Source: Mycolicibacterium sp. S2-37 (GTDB lineage: Bacteria; Actinomycetota; Actinomycetes; Mycobacteriales; Mycobacteriaceae). Taken from it: a DNA stretch of 64,000 bases. The position numbers were made by a program, and so were the translations under genes. Where the stretch lies: assembly GCF_017352375.1 (NCBI RefSeq), contig NZ_JAFEVR010000010.1, forward strand, positions 62,001 to 126,000, given 5' to 3'. Under the pieces are notes generated by a model that was not told where the DNA came from, made no database searches, and saw nothing but the letters and a program-made list of their open reading frames with translations. Below are positions 7,411 through 15,151 of the stretch, in pieces; within the stretch, counting starts at the first letter, position 1; each line of letters opens with the position of its first letter.

Positions 7411-8166
7411 ATGCACGCGAAGACGGTCGGTGCGGTCGCCGGTCTGACCGGGATCTCGGTCCGCACCCTGCACCACTACGACCACATCGGCCTGGTGGTG
7501 CCCAGCGTGCGCACCGCGGCGGGCTACCGCGGCTACACCGACGCCGACATCGAGCGGCTGCACCTGGTGTTGGTCTACCGGTCGGTCGGGCTGCCGCTCG
7601 ACGAGATCCGCACGCTGCTCGACGATCCGCACGCCGATGTGGGGGCCCATCTCCAGCGCCAACTCGGGGTGCTACGGGCCCACGCCGAAACCCTGAGCCA
7701 CACGATCACCGCAGTGGAGAAACTGATGAACGCACACCGCAACGGCATTGCGCTGACCGCCGAGGAGCAGGTGGAGATCTTCGGCACCACCGCCTTCGGC
7801 GAGGAGTACGCCGCGGAGGCGCAACAGCGCTGGGGCGACACCGATGCCTGGCGGCAATCCCGGCACCGCACCGCGCGGATGACCAAACAGGACTGGCTGG
7901 CGGTCAAAGCCGAGGGCGACGCCCTGCTCGCCGACCTGGCGGCGGCGAAGCGCTCCGGCGTGGCACCGGGATCCCCGGCCGCCGGTCAGCTCGCCGGCCG
8001 GCACCGCGCCTCGATCGAGCGGTTCTACGACTGCGATGACGAGATGGCGCTGTGCCTGGTGCAGATGTACCTCGCCGACGAGCGCTTCACCCGCTACTAC
8101 GACGACGTCGAGCCGGGGCTGGCGCAGTACCTGCACGACATCGTCGTCGCCGACGTCAGTGGCTAG
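7411..8166 (+). CDS. MerR-family regulator with TipAS antibiotic-recognition domain
   Basis: The 251-residue protein begins with a MerR winged helix (TVGAVAGLTGISVRTLHHYD, residues 5-24, and the GYRGYTDADIERL wing). A coiled-coil dimerisation helix follows (about 75-110), then a TipAS domain (about 130-248) including EEYAAEAQQRWGDTDAW and a YLADERFTRYYDD end. TipAS domains in TipAL and its relatives bind macrocyclic antibiotics such as thiopeptides and activate genes. Its own MerR-type promoter lies immediately upstream, and no resistance gene is adjacent. It sits between hns and rraA, which are neighbours in M. tuberculosis, so it looks like an insertion. Confidence 0.85.
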   Translation: MHAKTVGAVAGLTGISVRTLHHYDHIGLVVPSVRTAAGYRGYTDADIERLHLVLVYRSVGLPLDEIRTLLDDPHADVGAHLQRQLGVLRAHAETLSHTITAVEKLMNAHRNGIALTAEEQVEIFGTTAFGEEYAAEAQQRWGDTDAWRQSRHRTARMTKQDWLAVKAEGDALLADLAAAKRSGVAPGSPAAGQLAGRHRASIERFYDCDDEMALCLVQMYLADERFTRYYDDVEPGLAQYLHDIVVADVSG

Positions 8167-8176
8167 CATCGGGCCG

Positions 8177-8659
8177 GTGACCATCGAACCGCGCGCCACC
8201 GCTGACCTCGTCGACGACATCGGACCTGAGGTCCGCAGCTGCGATCTGCAGTTCCGGCAGTTCGGGGGCAGGGCGCAGTTCGCCGGCCCGATCACCACCG
8301 TGCGCTGCTTCCAGGACAACGCGCTGCTGAAGTCGGTGCTGTCCGAACCCGGCGACGGGGGCGTGCTCGTCATCGACGGTGACGGCTCCCTGCACACCGC
8401 GCTCGTCGGTGATCTCATCGCCGGGCTCGGCCGGGACAACGGCTGGACCGGGCTGATCGTCAACGGCGCCGTGCGCGACGCCGCCACGTTGCGCACCCTC
8501 GACATCGGCATCAAGGCACTCGGCACCAACCCACGCAAGAGCACGAAAACCGGTGCGGGCGAACGTGATGTGCCGCTCGAGTTCGGCGGCGTGGTGTTCA
8601 GCCCCGGGGAGATCGCCTACAGCGACGACGACGGGATCATCGTCACCGCGGCGATCTGA
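8177..8659 (+). CDS. rraA: RraA-like protein (formerly MenG)
   Basis: The 160-residue protein starts at GTG 8177 and ends EIAYSDDDGIIVTAAI. It has the RraA fold signature, including GDLIAGLG and GLIVNGAVRDAATL. In E. coli RraA inhibits RNase E; many relatives are divalent-metal-dependent aldolases (HMG/CHA aldolase type), and the older name as a demethylmenaquinone methyltransferase is not supported by the fold. It is equivalent to M. tuberculosis Rv3853 by position and length. It starts 10 nt after the TipAS regulator stop and may be transcribed with it. Confidence 0.85.
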   Translation: MTIEPRATADLVDDIGPEVRSCDLQFRQFGGRAQFAGPITTVRCFQDNALLKSVLSEPGDGGVLVIDGDGSLHTALVGDLIAGLGRDNGWTGLIVNGAVRDAATLRTLDIGIKALGTNPRKSTKTGAGERDVPLEFGGVVFSPGEIAYSDDDGIIVTAAI

Positions 8660-8671
8660 CCCCGGGAACCG

Positions 8672-10141
8672 TCAGGCGGCGACCGACGCCCGGTGCTTGC
8701 TGAACTCCAGGATGCCGTCGTCGATCTTGCCTTTGCGGATCACCTGCAGATCGACCAGGTAGTTCTGCTTGAGTCGCCACGGCGCCTTGGATCCGGACTT
8801 GGGCAGCTTGTCGAGCGCCCGCTTGATGTAGCCGGAGGTCAGGTCGACGAACGGTTTGCGCTCGACGTCGCCGCCCGGTTCGCGCGGCGCGACGGTGTCG
8901 AAGCCGTTGGCGTCCATGTACTTCAGCAGCCGGCTGACGTACTCCGAGGTCAGGTCGGCCTTGAGCGTCCAGGAGGCGTTGGTGTAGCCGAAGGTGAACG
9001 CCATGTTCGGCACGTTGGACAGCATCATGCCCTTGTAGGCGACGGTGTCGGCGAGGTCCTGCGGCACGCCGTTGCGCAACACATCGGCGCCGCCGAAGAA
9101 CTGGACGTTCAAACCCGTTGCGGTGACGATGATGTCGGCCTCGAGGTGCCCACCGGACTTCAGTGCGATGCCGTCGGCGGTGAACCGGTCGATCGCGTCG
9201 GTGACGACGTCGGCCTTACCCTTGCGGATGGCCTTGAAGATGTCGCCGTTCGGGGCGAGGCACACGCGCTGGTCCCACGGCTTGTAATCGGGTGCGAAGT
9301 GCCTGTCGTAGTCGTAGCCCTCCGGCAGACGACGTTCGGCCATGGTGCGCAACGCCTTTCGGAACACGTTCGGCAACGCTCTGGCGAGCTGGTACTGCGC
9401 GGTGGCCTGCATGATCGCCTTCCACCGCACCACCGTGTAGGCCGTCTTCTCGGGCAACAGCCGGTAGGCGCGCGCGGCGAACGGGTCCTTGTCCGGCAGT
9501 GAACCGATGTAGGTGGGGGTTCGCTGCAACATGGTGACGTGGCCGGCGCCGTTGTCGATGAGCGCCGGGATGAGCGTGATCGCGGTGGCCCCGCTGCCGA
9601 TCACCACCACGTTCTTGCCCTGGTAGTCGAGATCCTCCGGCCAGTGCTGCGGGTGCACGATGGTGCCACCGAAATCGTCGGCGCCGGGGAACTCCGGCGA
9701 GAAGCCCTCGTCGTAGTTGTAGTAACCACTGCACGCCCAGAGGAAACCGGCGTTGAGTCGGCTGCGCTCGCCGTCGCGTTCCACGGTGAGTTCCCAGTGG
9801 TTGTTCTCGTCGGACCAGTTGGCTGCGACCACCTTGTGGCCGTAGCGCATGTGCTTGTCGATGCCGTTCTCGACCGCGGCTTCGTTGAGGTAGTTCCAGA
9901 TCGACGGGCCGTCGGCGATCATCTGATCGGTCGCCCACGGCTTGAAGTGGAACCCGAGTGTGTACATGTCGGAGTCCGACCGGATCCCCGGGTACTTGAA
10001 CAGATCCCAGGTGCCGCCGAGCTTCTCGCGGCGCTCGAGGATCACATAGTTCTTGTCCGGGCACTGCTGCTGCAGGTGCCAGGCGGCACTGATGCCGGAG
10101 ATCCCGGCTCCCACGATCACCACGTCGACAAATTCAGTCAT
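8672..10141 (-). CDS. ethA: EthA FAD-containing Baeyer-Villiger monooxygenase
   Basis: The 489-residue flavoprotein has the FAD motif VIVGAGISGIS (residues 8-18), the Baeyer-Villiger signature FGGTIVHPQHWPE (about 162) and an NADPH motif VVIGSGATA (about 183). M. tuberculosis EthA (Rv3854c) is the same length and oxidises ketones and thioamides; it is the activator of the prodrug ethionamide and is repressed by EthR. Here it is divergent from ethR with 76 bp between start codons, the arrangement known in M. tuberculosis. The 3' end is convergent with rraA at 12 bp. Confidence 0.95.
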   Translation of the reverse strand: MTEFVDVVIVGAGISGISAAWHLQQQCPDKNYVILERREKLGGTWDLFKYPGIRSDSDMYTLGFHFKPWATDQMIADGPSIWNYLNEAAVENGIDKHMRYGHKVVAANWSDENNHWELTVERDGERSRLNAGFLWACSGYYNYDEGFSPEFPGADDFGGTIVHPQHWPEDLDYQGKNVVVIGSGATAITLIPALIDNGAGHVTMLQRTPTYIGSLPDKDPFAARAYRLLPEKTAYTVVRWKAIMQATAQYQLARALPNVFRKALRTMAERRLPEGYDYDRHFAPDYKPWDQRVCLAPNGDIFKAIRKGKADVVTDAIDRFTADGIALKSGGHLEADIIVTATGLNVQFFGGADVLRNGVPQDLADTVAYKGMMLSNVPNMAFTFGYTNASWTLKADLTSEYVSRLLKYMDANGFDTVAPREPGGDVERKPFVDLTSGYIKRALDKLPKSGSKAPWRLKQNYLVDLQVIRKGKIDDGILEFSKHRASVAA

Positions 10142-10217
10142 GTTGTCAAGCTATCAACATCGCGTCGAGTTGGTCAACAGTGTGTTGATAAACTCGACAC
10201 CATGTAAAGTCACTCCC
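10142..10217. promoter_or_regulatory. ethA-ethR divergent promoter/operator region
   Basis: The 76-bp gap between the divergent starts is rich in related half-sites: TATCAACA (10152-10159) is inverted at TGTTGATA (10183-10190), TCAACA-gtg-TGTTGA forms a 6-3-6 repeat (10174-10188), and TCGAGTT (10165-10171) is inverted at AACTCGA (10191-10197). In M. tuberculosis EthR binds cooperatively to a long operator of about 55 bp here. The multiple overlapping inverted repeats fit that model. Assignment of individual EthR contacts is inference. Confidence 0.75.
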
Positions 10218-10850
10218 ATGTCCACCGCCAGCGAGGCTCGCCCATCCCGCGGCCGCCGTTCCGCCCGCCCGTCGGGCGATGACCGGGAACAGGCCATCCT
10301 GGCGACCGCCGAACAGCTCCTCGATCAGCGCGGCTTCGCCGACATCTCCGTCGACGACCTGGCCAAGGGCGCCGGCATCTCGCGGCCGACGTTCTACTTC
10401 TACTTCCCCTCGAAAGAGGCTGTGTTGCTGACGCTCTGGGAGCGGGTGATCCGGGAGGCCGACACCGCCCTCGAGGCGCTGCCCACCGAGACGGCTGACG
10501 GCCGCGACGTGTGGCGCCCTGGTATCAAGGTCTTCTTCGACACCTTCGGCGCCCACCGTGGCGTGACGGTGGCCGCATCGGGATCGGACAACGCCGACGT
10601 GCGCAAGGTCTTCTCGACCTTCATGCAGAAGTGGATCGACTTCACCGCCGCGACCATCGAAGCCGAGCGCAAGCGGGGCGCCGCGCCCACCACCGTCCCG
10701 GCGCACGACATCGCCACGGCACTGAACCTGATGAACGAACGCACCCTGCTGGCCGCGTTCGCCGCGGAGACGCCCGCGATTCCGACCGGTCGCGTGCTCG
10801 ACTCGCTGGTCCACGTCTGGACGTGCGCGGTGTACGGCCGTTGCGACTGA
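10218..10850 (+). CDS. ethR: EthR TetR-family repressor of ethA
   Basis: The 210-residue protein has an Arg-rich N-terminal arm (RPSRGRRSARPSGD) and a TetR HTH at residues about 24-70 (ADISVDDLAKGAGISRPTFYFYFPSKEAV), nearly identical to M. tuberculosis EthR (216 residues). The C-terminal ligand domain retains the aromatic pocket character (VWRPGIKVFFDTF, KWIDFTA, LNLMNERTL). EthR represses ethA and is released by hydrophobic ligands. ATG 10218 is chosen by family length; the upstream in-frame extension runs through the operator and is not coding. Confidence 0.93.
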   Translation: MSTASEARPSRGRRSARPSGDDREQAILATAEQLLDQRGFADISVDDLAKGAGISRPTFYFYFPSKEAVLLTLWERVIREADTALEALPTETADGRDVWRPGIKVFFDTFGAHRGVTVAASGSDNADVRKVFSTFMQKWIDFTAATIEAERKRGAAPTTVPAHDIATALNLMNERTLLAAFAAETPAIPTGRVLDSLVHVWTCAVYGRCD

Positions 10851-10867
10851 ACTGTCGGGCGACTATG

Positions 10868-10881
10868 CGAACATATGTTCG
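10868..10881. promoter_or_regulatory. LexA (SOS) box overlapping the dinB start codon
   Basis: CGAACATATGTTCG is a perfect 14-bp palindrome of the GAAC-N4-GTTC class. It matches 14 of 16 positions of the mycobacterial/Gram-positive SOS box TCGAAC-N4-GTTCGA. Its central ATG (10875) is the annotated dinB start, and the GTG at 10881 is an alternative start at the box edge. LexA bound here would block transcription into dinB. Confidence 0.75.
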
Positions 10882-12083
10882 TGTCGGCCAGCATTCTGCA
10901 CGCTGACCTCGACTCGTTCTACGCATCGGTCGAGCAGCGCGACGACCCCTCGCTCCGCGGGCGGCCGGTGATCGTCGGTGGCGGGGTGGTACTCGCGGCG
11001 AGCTATGAGGCCAAGGCGTTCGGGGTGCGCACCGCGATGGGCGGGCATCAGGCCAGGCGGCTGTGTCCGCACGCGATCGTCGTACCGCCGCGGATGTCGG
11101 CCTATTCGCAGGCCAGTGCCGACGTGTTCGAGGTCTTCCACGACACCACGCCGCTGGTCGAGCCGCTGTCGGTCGACGAGGCGTTCCTCGACGTGTCCGG
11201 TCTGGCCCGGGTGTCCGGCACGCCGGTCGAGATCGCGGCGCGGCTGCGCGCCGACGTCCGTGATCGGGTCGGGCTGCCGATCACCGTGGGTATCGCCCGC
11301 ACGAAGTTCCTCGCCAAGGTCGCCAGCCAGGAGGGCAAACCCGACGGCCTGCTGCTGGTCCCACCCGACCGCGAACTGGCGTTCCTGCATCCGCTTCCGG
11401 TCCGGCGGCTCTGGGGTGTCGGCGCGAAGACCGCGGAGAAACTGCAGGCCCACGGCATCGAGACCGTCGCCGACGTCGCCGAACTGGGCGAGTCGACGCT
11501 GGCCGCCATGGTCGGCGGCGCGATGGGCCATCAGCTCTATGCGCTCTCCCGCAACATCGACCGCCGCCGGGTGGTCACCGGTGTACGACGCAGGTCGGTC
11601 GGCGCCCAGCGAGCGCTGGGCCGGCGCGGAAACACGATGACACCGGCCGAGGTCGACGCCGTGGTGGTCAACCTCGTCGACCGCATCACCGGTCGGATGC
11701 GCAAGGCCGGCCGCACCGGCCGCACGGTGGTACTGCGCCTGCGTTTCGACGACTTCGGCCGCGTCACCCGCTCGCACACCATGGCGCGCGCGACCGCGTC
11801 CACCGAGGCCATCCTCTCCGCCGCCCGCGAACTGGTCGCGGCCGCCGCCCCGCTGATCGCCGACCGCGGCCTGACGTTGATCGGCTTCGCAGTGTCCAAC
11901 ATCGACCGCGACGGCGCGCAGCAACTCGAACTGCCCCTCGACCGTCCCGCCGCCGATGCCGACCCCGGCGCGCTCGACTCAGTGGTCGATCAGGTGCGCA
12001 GCCGGTACGGCCGCACCGCGCTGACCCGCGGCGTGCTCCTCGGCCGCGATCCCGGGTTGGAGATGCCGCACCTACCGGACTGA
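10875..12083 (+). CDS. dinB: Y-family DNA polymerase IV, DinB3-type
   Basis: The 402-residue polymerase has the palm acidic residues in HADLDSFYASVEQ (D11, plus D101/E102 in LSVDEAFLDV), the finger motif AASYEAKAFGVR, a helix-hairpin-helix (WGVGAKTAEKLQAHGI) and a little-finger domain. A QQLELPL element near residue 350 resembles a beta-clamp binding motif. Position beside ethR matches the third M. smegmatis DinB (DinB3); it differs from M. tuberculosis DinX and DinP. Y-family polymerases copy damaged DNA with low fidelity. The start is either ATG 10875 or GTG 10881, both at the SOS box. It is convergent with katE, 7 bp apart. Confidence 0.9.
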   Translation: MFVSASILHADLDSFYASVEQRDDPSLRGRPVIVGGGVVLAASYEAKAFGVRTAMGGHQARRLCPHAIVVPPRMSAYSQASADVFEVFHDTTPLVEPLSVDEAFLDVSGLARVSGTPVEIAARLRADVRDRVGLPITVGIARTKFLAKVASQEGKPDGLLLVPPDRELAFLHPLPVRRLWGVGAKTAEKLQAHGIETVADVAELGESTLAAMVGGAMGHQLYALSRNIDRRRVVTGVRRRSVGAQRALGRRGNTMTPAEVDAVVVNLVDRITGRMRKAGRTGRTVVLRLRFDDFGRVTRSHTMARATASTEAILSAARELVAAAAPLIADRGLTLIGFAVSNIDRDGAQQLELPLDRPAADADPGALDSVVDQVRSRYGRTALTRGVLLGRDPGLEMPHLPD

Positions 12084-12090
12084 CGGCGGC

Positions 12091-14325
12091 TCACGCCGGG
12101 ACGACGCGGCTCCACACCCGGTGTGCGCCGAGGCCCTCGATGAGCGAGGCCGCCAGGCTCGCCGGCTCCGATGCGCTGAGCACTCCGTCGGAGTCGGCGC
12201 CGACACCCGACGAGGCGAGCAGATCGGCTCCCTGTGGAAGCACCCCCAGCGCCTTGAAGTGCCGGAAGGCCTCGTCGACGAGGATCTTGGCCTGCACGGT
12301 CGTCGGCGATCCCGCGAGTACCAGGGCGTCGAACTCGATGGACCGCGCGGTCGCGTAGGTGCGGGAGATCGGCACGCTGCCGCCCTCATGCTGCAGTGTG
12401 CCGCCGTGCGAGGCGATCACCAGCGGCACCAGCTTCGCCGCCCCGAGCGCGTCCACCACCGCCGCCACTTCGGCGACGTCGGAGTCGGGTCCGGTCAGGA
12501 CGCCGATCATCCGGCCTGTCACCGGCCACGTCCCACCGATCTGGGATACCGCCGGGCTGAGCACCGCCGGCTCGGCCGGGACCACCGTGGGCGCCGGCGG
12601 TTCGAGGCCCAGCCCCGCGGCGACCGTGGCGCACAGGTCGGCGTCGATGTTGGCCAGCACCGCGAGTTGTCGCTCTTTGACCGCCTGCTCGTAGCACTTG
12701 CCCAGCTCGAAGGTGTACGCCTCGGCGACATGGGTCTGCTCGACCGGACTCAGGCTGCGATAGAACATCGTGACCTGGCTGAAGTGGTCCTCATACGACG
12801 CCGGAGCGGCGCGGACCTTCGTGGACTCCGCGACCGCCGCAGGCACCTCGATGAACGCCCCGGTGTCCGCGCCGGCCAGGAACGGGCAGCCGCCGTCGAG
12901 TGAATTGGGCCGATACGGTGCGACTCCCGGGTGCACCGCGTGCTGGTGGAAGCCGTCACGGAACATGTCATTGACGGGAGCGTGCGGCCGGTTGATCGGG
13001 ATCTGGCCGAAGTTCGGCCCGCCCAACCGGCTCAACTGCGTGTCGAGGTAGGAGAACAACCGCGCCTGCAGCAACGGATCGTCGGTGACGTCGATCCCCG
13101 GCACCAGATGGCCGGGGTGAAACGCCACCTGTTCGGTCTCGGCGAAGAAGTTGGTGGGGTTGCGGTTGAGCTGCATGGTGCCGATGATCTGCACCGGCGC
13201 GAGTTCCTCGGGCACGATCTTCGTCGGATCCAGCAGGTCGATGCCCTCGAACATGTGATCCGGCGTATCCGGCATCACCTGCACCCCGAGATCCCATTCG
13301 GGGTAGGCGCCCTTCTCGATCGCGTCCGCGAGATCGCGACGGTGCAGGTCGGGATCCATGCCCGCGGCGATTTGCGCCTCTTCCCACATCAGCGAGTGCA
13401 CACCCAGCCGCGGCTTCCAGTGGAACTTCACCAGCGACGTCGTGCCGTCCGGACCGGTCAGCCGGAAGGTGTGAACGCCGAAGCCCTCCATCATCCGGTA
13501 GGACCGTGGGATGCCCCGGTCGGACATGTTCCACATGGTGTGCGCCTGGGCTTCGGTGTGCAGGGATACGAAGTCCCAGAACGTGTCATGCGCGCTCTGT
13601 GCCTGCGGGATCTCCCGGTCCGGATGGGGTTTGGCCGCGTGGACGACATCGGGGAACTTGATGCCGTCCTGGATGAAGAACACCGGGATGTTGTTTCCGA
13701 CGAGGTCGAAGGTGCCCTCGTCGGTGTAGAACTTGGTGGCGAAACCGCGCGTATCGCGCACCGTGTCGGCCGACCCCCGCGAACCGAGCACCGTCGAAAA
13801 CCGCACGAACACATCGGTTTCCGCACCGGATCTCAGGAACGCCGCCTTGCAGATCTTCTCGGCGGCGCCGTTACCGTGGAACACGCCGTGTGCGGCCGCA
13901 CCGCGGGCGTGCACCGCGCGCTCGGGAATGCGCTCGTGGTCGAAGTGGGTGATCTTCTCCCGCAGATGGTGGTCCTGCAGCAGCGTCGGCCCGCGTGCCC
14001 CCGCCTTCAGGGAGTGGTCGGTGTCGTACAGGCGTGCGCCCTGGGCGGTGGTGAGGTACTCCCCCTGCTGGCCCCGCGCTGTCTGCCCACCGCCGACGGA
14101 AAGCCCAGTCGCCGTTCGCAAATCGGGGCCACCCTGATCGGGCTTGGGCGGCAACGGTTCCCGCGGGGCGGTCGGTTCCTCGAAGGACGGCGCCTCCGGA
14201 CCGGGCGCCCCCGGGATGTAGCTCGGGCTGTGCTGCTGTAGCCGCTCTGCGGCTTCCTTGACCTTGTCCTTGGCGTCCTTGACGACGCTCTTGATGGCCT
14301 CTTTGGCTCCGCGGTCCTGCGCCAT
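12091..14325 (-). CDS. katE: Large-subunit monofunctional catalase (HPII type)
   Basis: The 744-residue protein is a clade 2 catalase that degrades hydrogen peroxide in the cytoplasm. The essential His is H139 in ERAVHARGAAAHG, the distal Asn lies in DLVGNNIPVFFI, and the proximal haem Tyr is in RLFSYLDTQ. Residues from about 600 form the extra flavodoxin-like (class I amidotransferase-like) domain of large catalases (VTGRMIGVLTGPDSDV). The N-terminal 70 residues are charged and Pro-rich, as in HPII. A SigF-like promoter lies just upstream. The start ATG 14325 is preceded by GGAGGGG at close spacing. Confidence 0.93.
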   Translation of the reverse strand: MAQDRGAKEAIKSVVKDAKDKVKEAAERLQQHSPSYIPGAPGPEAPSFEEPTAPREPLPPKPDQGGPDLRTATGLSVGGGQTARGQQGEYLTTAQGARLYDTDHSLKAGARGPTLLQDHHLREKITHFDHERIPERAVHARGAAAHGVFHGNGAAEKICKAAFLRSGAETDVFVRFSTVLGSRGSADTVRDTRGFATKFYTDEGTFDLVGNNIPVFFIQDGIKFPDVVHAAKPHPDREIPQAQSAHDTFWDFVSLHTEAQAHTMWNMSDRGIPRSYRMMEGFGVHTFRLTGPDGTTSLVKFHWKPRLGVHSLMWEEAQIAAGMDPDLHRRDLADAIEKGAYPEWDLGVQVMPDTPDHMFEGIDLLDPTKIVPEELAPVQIIGTMQLNRNPTNFFAETEQVAFHPGHLVPGIDVTDDPLLQARLFSYLDTQLSRLGGPNFGQIPINRPHAPVNDMFRDGFHQHAVHPGVAPYRPNSLDGGCPFLAGADTGAFIEVPAAVAESTKVRAAPASYEDHFSQVTMFYRSLSPVEQTHVAEAYTFELGKCYEQAVKERQLAVLANIDADLCATVAAGLGLEPPAPTVVPAEPAVLSPAVSQIGGTWPVTGRMIGVLTGPDSDVAEVAAVVDALGAAKLVPLVIASHGGTLQHEGGSVPISRTYATARSIEFDALVLAGSPTTVQAKILVDEAFRHFKALGVLPQGADLLASSGVGADSDGVLSASEPASLAASLIEGLGAHRVWSRVVPA

Positions 14326-14396
14326 GCGTCCCCTCCGTCACTCAGCGCGCGAAGCAGGCACCGCCCACCGGGCCCGTCGACGCACGCCCCCGGCAA

Positions 14397-14424
14397 CTTC
14401 CCGTCATGATCGATCTTCAAACGC
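14397..14424 (-). promoter_or_regulatory. SigF-like promoter upstream of katE
   Basis: Read on the minus strand, GCGTTT is followed after 16 bp by GGGAAG. The mycobacterial SigF pattern is GGTTT/GTTT, 15-17 bp, GGGTA(T/C), so the -35 fits well and the -10 has two mismatches. It would start transcription about 65 nt before the katE ATG. The element lies between katE and the stop of the C39-like gene. Confidence 0.4.
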
Positions 14425-14427
14425 CGC

Positions 14428-15096
14428 TCAGCCGGTGACGGTCATGCCGTGCCCCCCGGCGCGCCAGGCCGCTTCGAAGGTCGCGATCGACACCTGCTCG
14501 TCGCAACCGTCGTCGGGTCCGCTGTCGTTGAGGTGCACGATGCCCCGCCCGCCATCGGCGTCGGTGTCCACCGCGGTCACCACGACGGCATGGTCACTCG
14601 AGCTCCGGTCGCCGTCCTCGTTCCAGATCGTCGCGCTGTTGACGTACACGACGATGCCCTCGCCGCGGTCGAGGTAGCCCTCCAGAGCCGGCAGACCCGT
14701 GGCGGGACCACCGTCGGTGCTGACGTCATCGTCGGTGTAGGTGGCGGCTATGCCGTAGTGCGCCAGAAGCACCACAGAGTCTTCGGCGCGCACATCACCC
14801 CAGGTGGCGGGGTCGTCGACGTCGGCGGGCACGGTGTACACCGGACCGGGGTGGAAGTGACTCTTGGTGGCGGTGGCCACGTCGACGATCTGGTCCTCGG
14901 TCGGCGCCTGCCCGGTGGCCTGCCCGACGACGTCGGCGACGGCCATCAGCATGCAGTCATCGAGGGTCTGGTGGGACCAGTAGGGACGGGCGGCATCCGG
15001 GTCGCCGTGCACGGTGGCGTTGGCGGTACCGGTGGCCAGACCGAATCCGGCGGCCAGCAGTGCGGCGCAGGCGGCGGTGCGGGTGATCAGGTTCAT
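14428..15096 (-). CDS. Secreted C39-like (papain-fold) cysteine peptidase
   Basis: The 222-residue preprotein has a signal peptide (residues 1-27, ending ANA). The mature part shows a C39-type triad: Cys48 in HQTLDDCMLMAV, His169 in SSSDHAVVVTAVD and Asn190/Asp191 in HLNDSGP. Such domains cleave leader peptides or cell-wall and extracellular peptides; the substrate here is unknown and no bacteriocin or transporter gene is adjacent. There are few Cys besides the nucleophile. Start ATG 15096 gives a complete signal peptide; the open frame extends upstream without one. It lies upstream of katE on the same strand with 102 bp between, probably a separate unit. Confidence 0.7.
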   Translation of the reverse strand: MNLITRTAACAALLAAGFGLATGTANATVHGDPDAARPYWSHQTLDDCMLMAVADVVGQATGQAPTEDQIVDVATATKSHFHPGPVYTVPADVDDPATWGDVRAEDSVVLLAHYGIAATYTDDDVSTDGGPATGLPALEGYLDRGEGIVVYVNSATIWNEDGDRSSSDHAVVVTAVDTDADGGRGIVHLNDSGPDDGCDEQVSIATFEAAWRAGGHGMTVTG

Positions 15097-15151
15097 GCAC
15101 CGAGCATCGGGGTCCGCGCTCGGTGGATTCTCTACGCGAGCTTGGAGCCGG

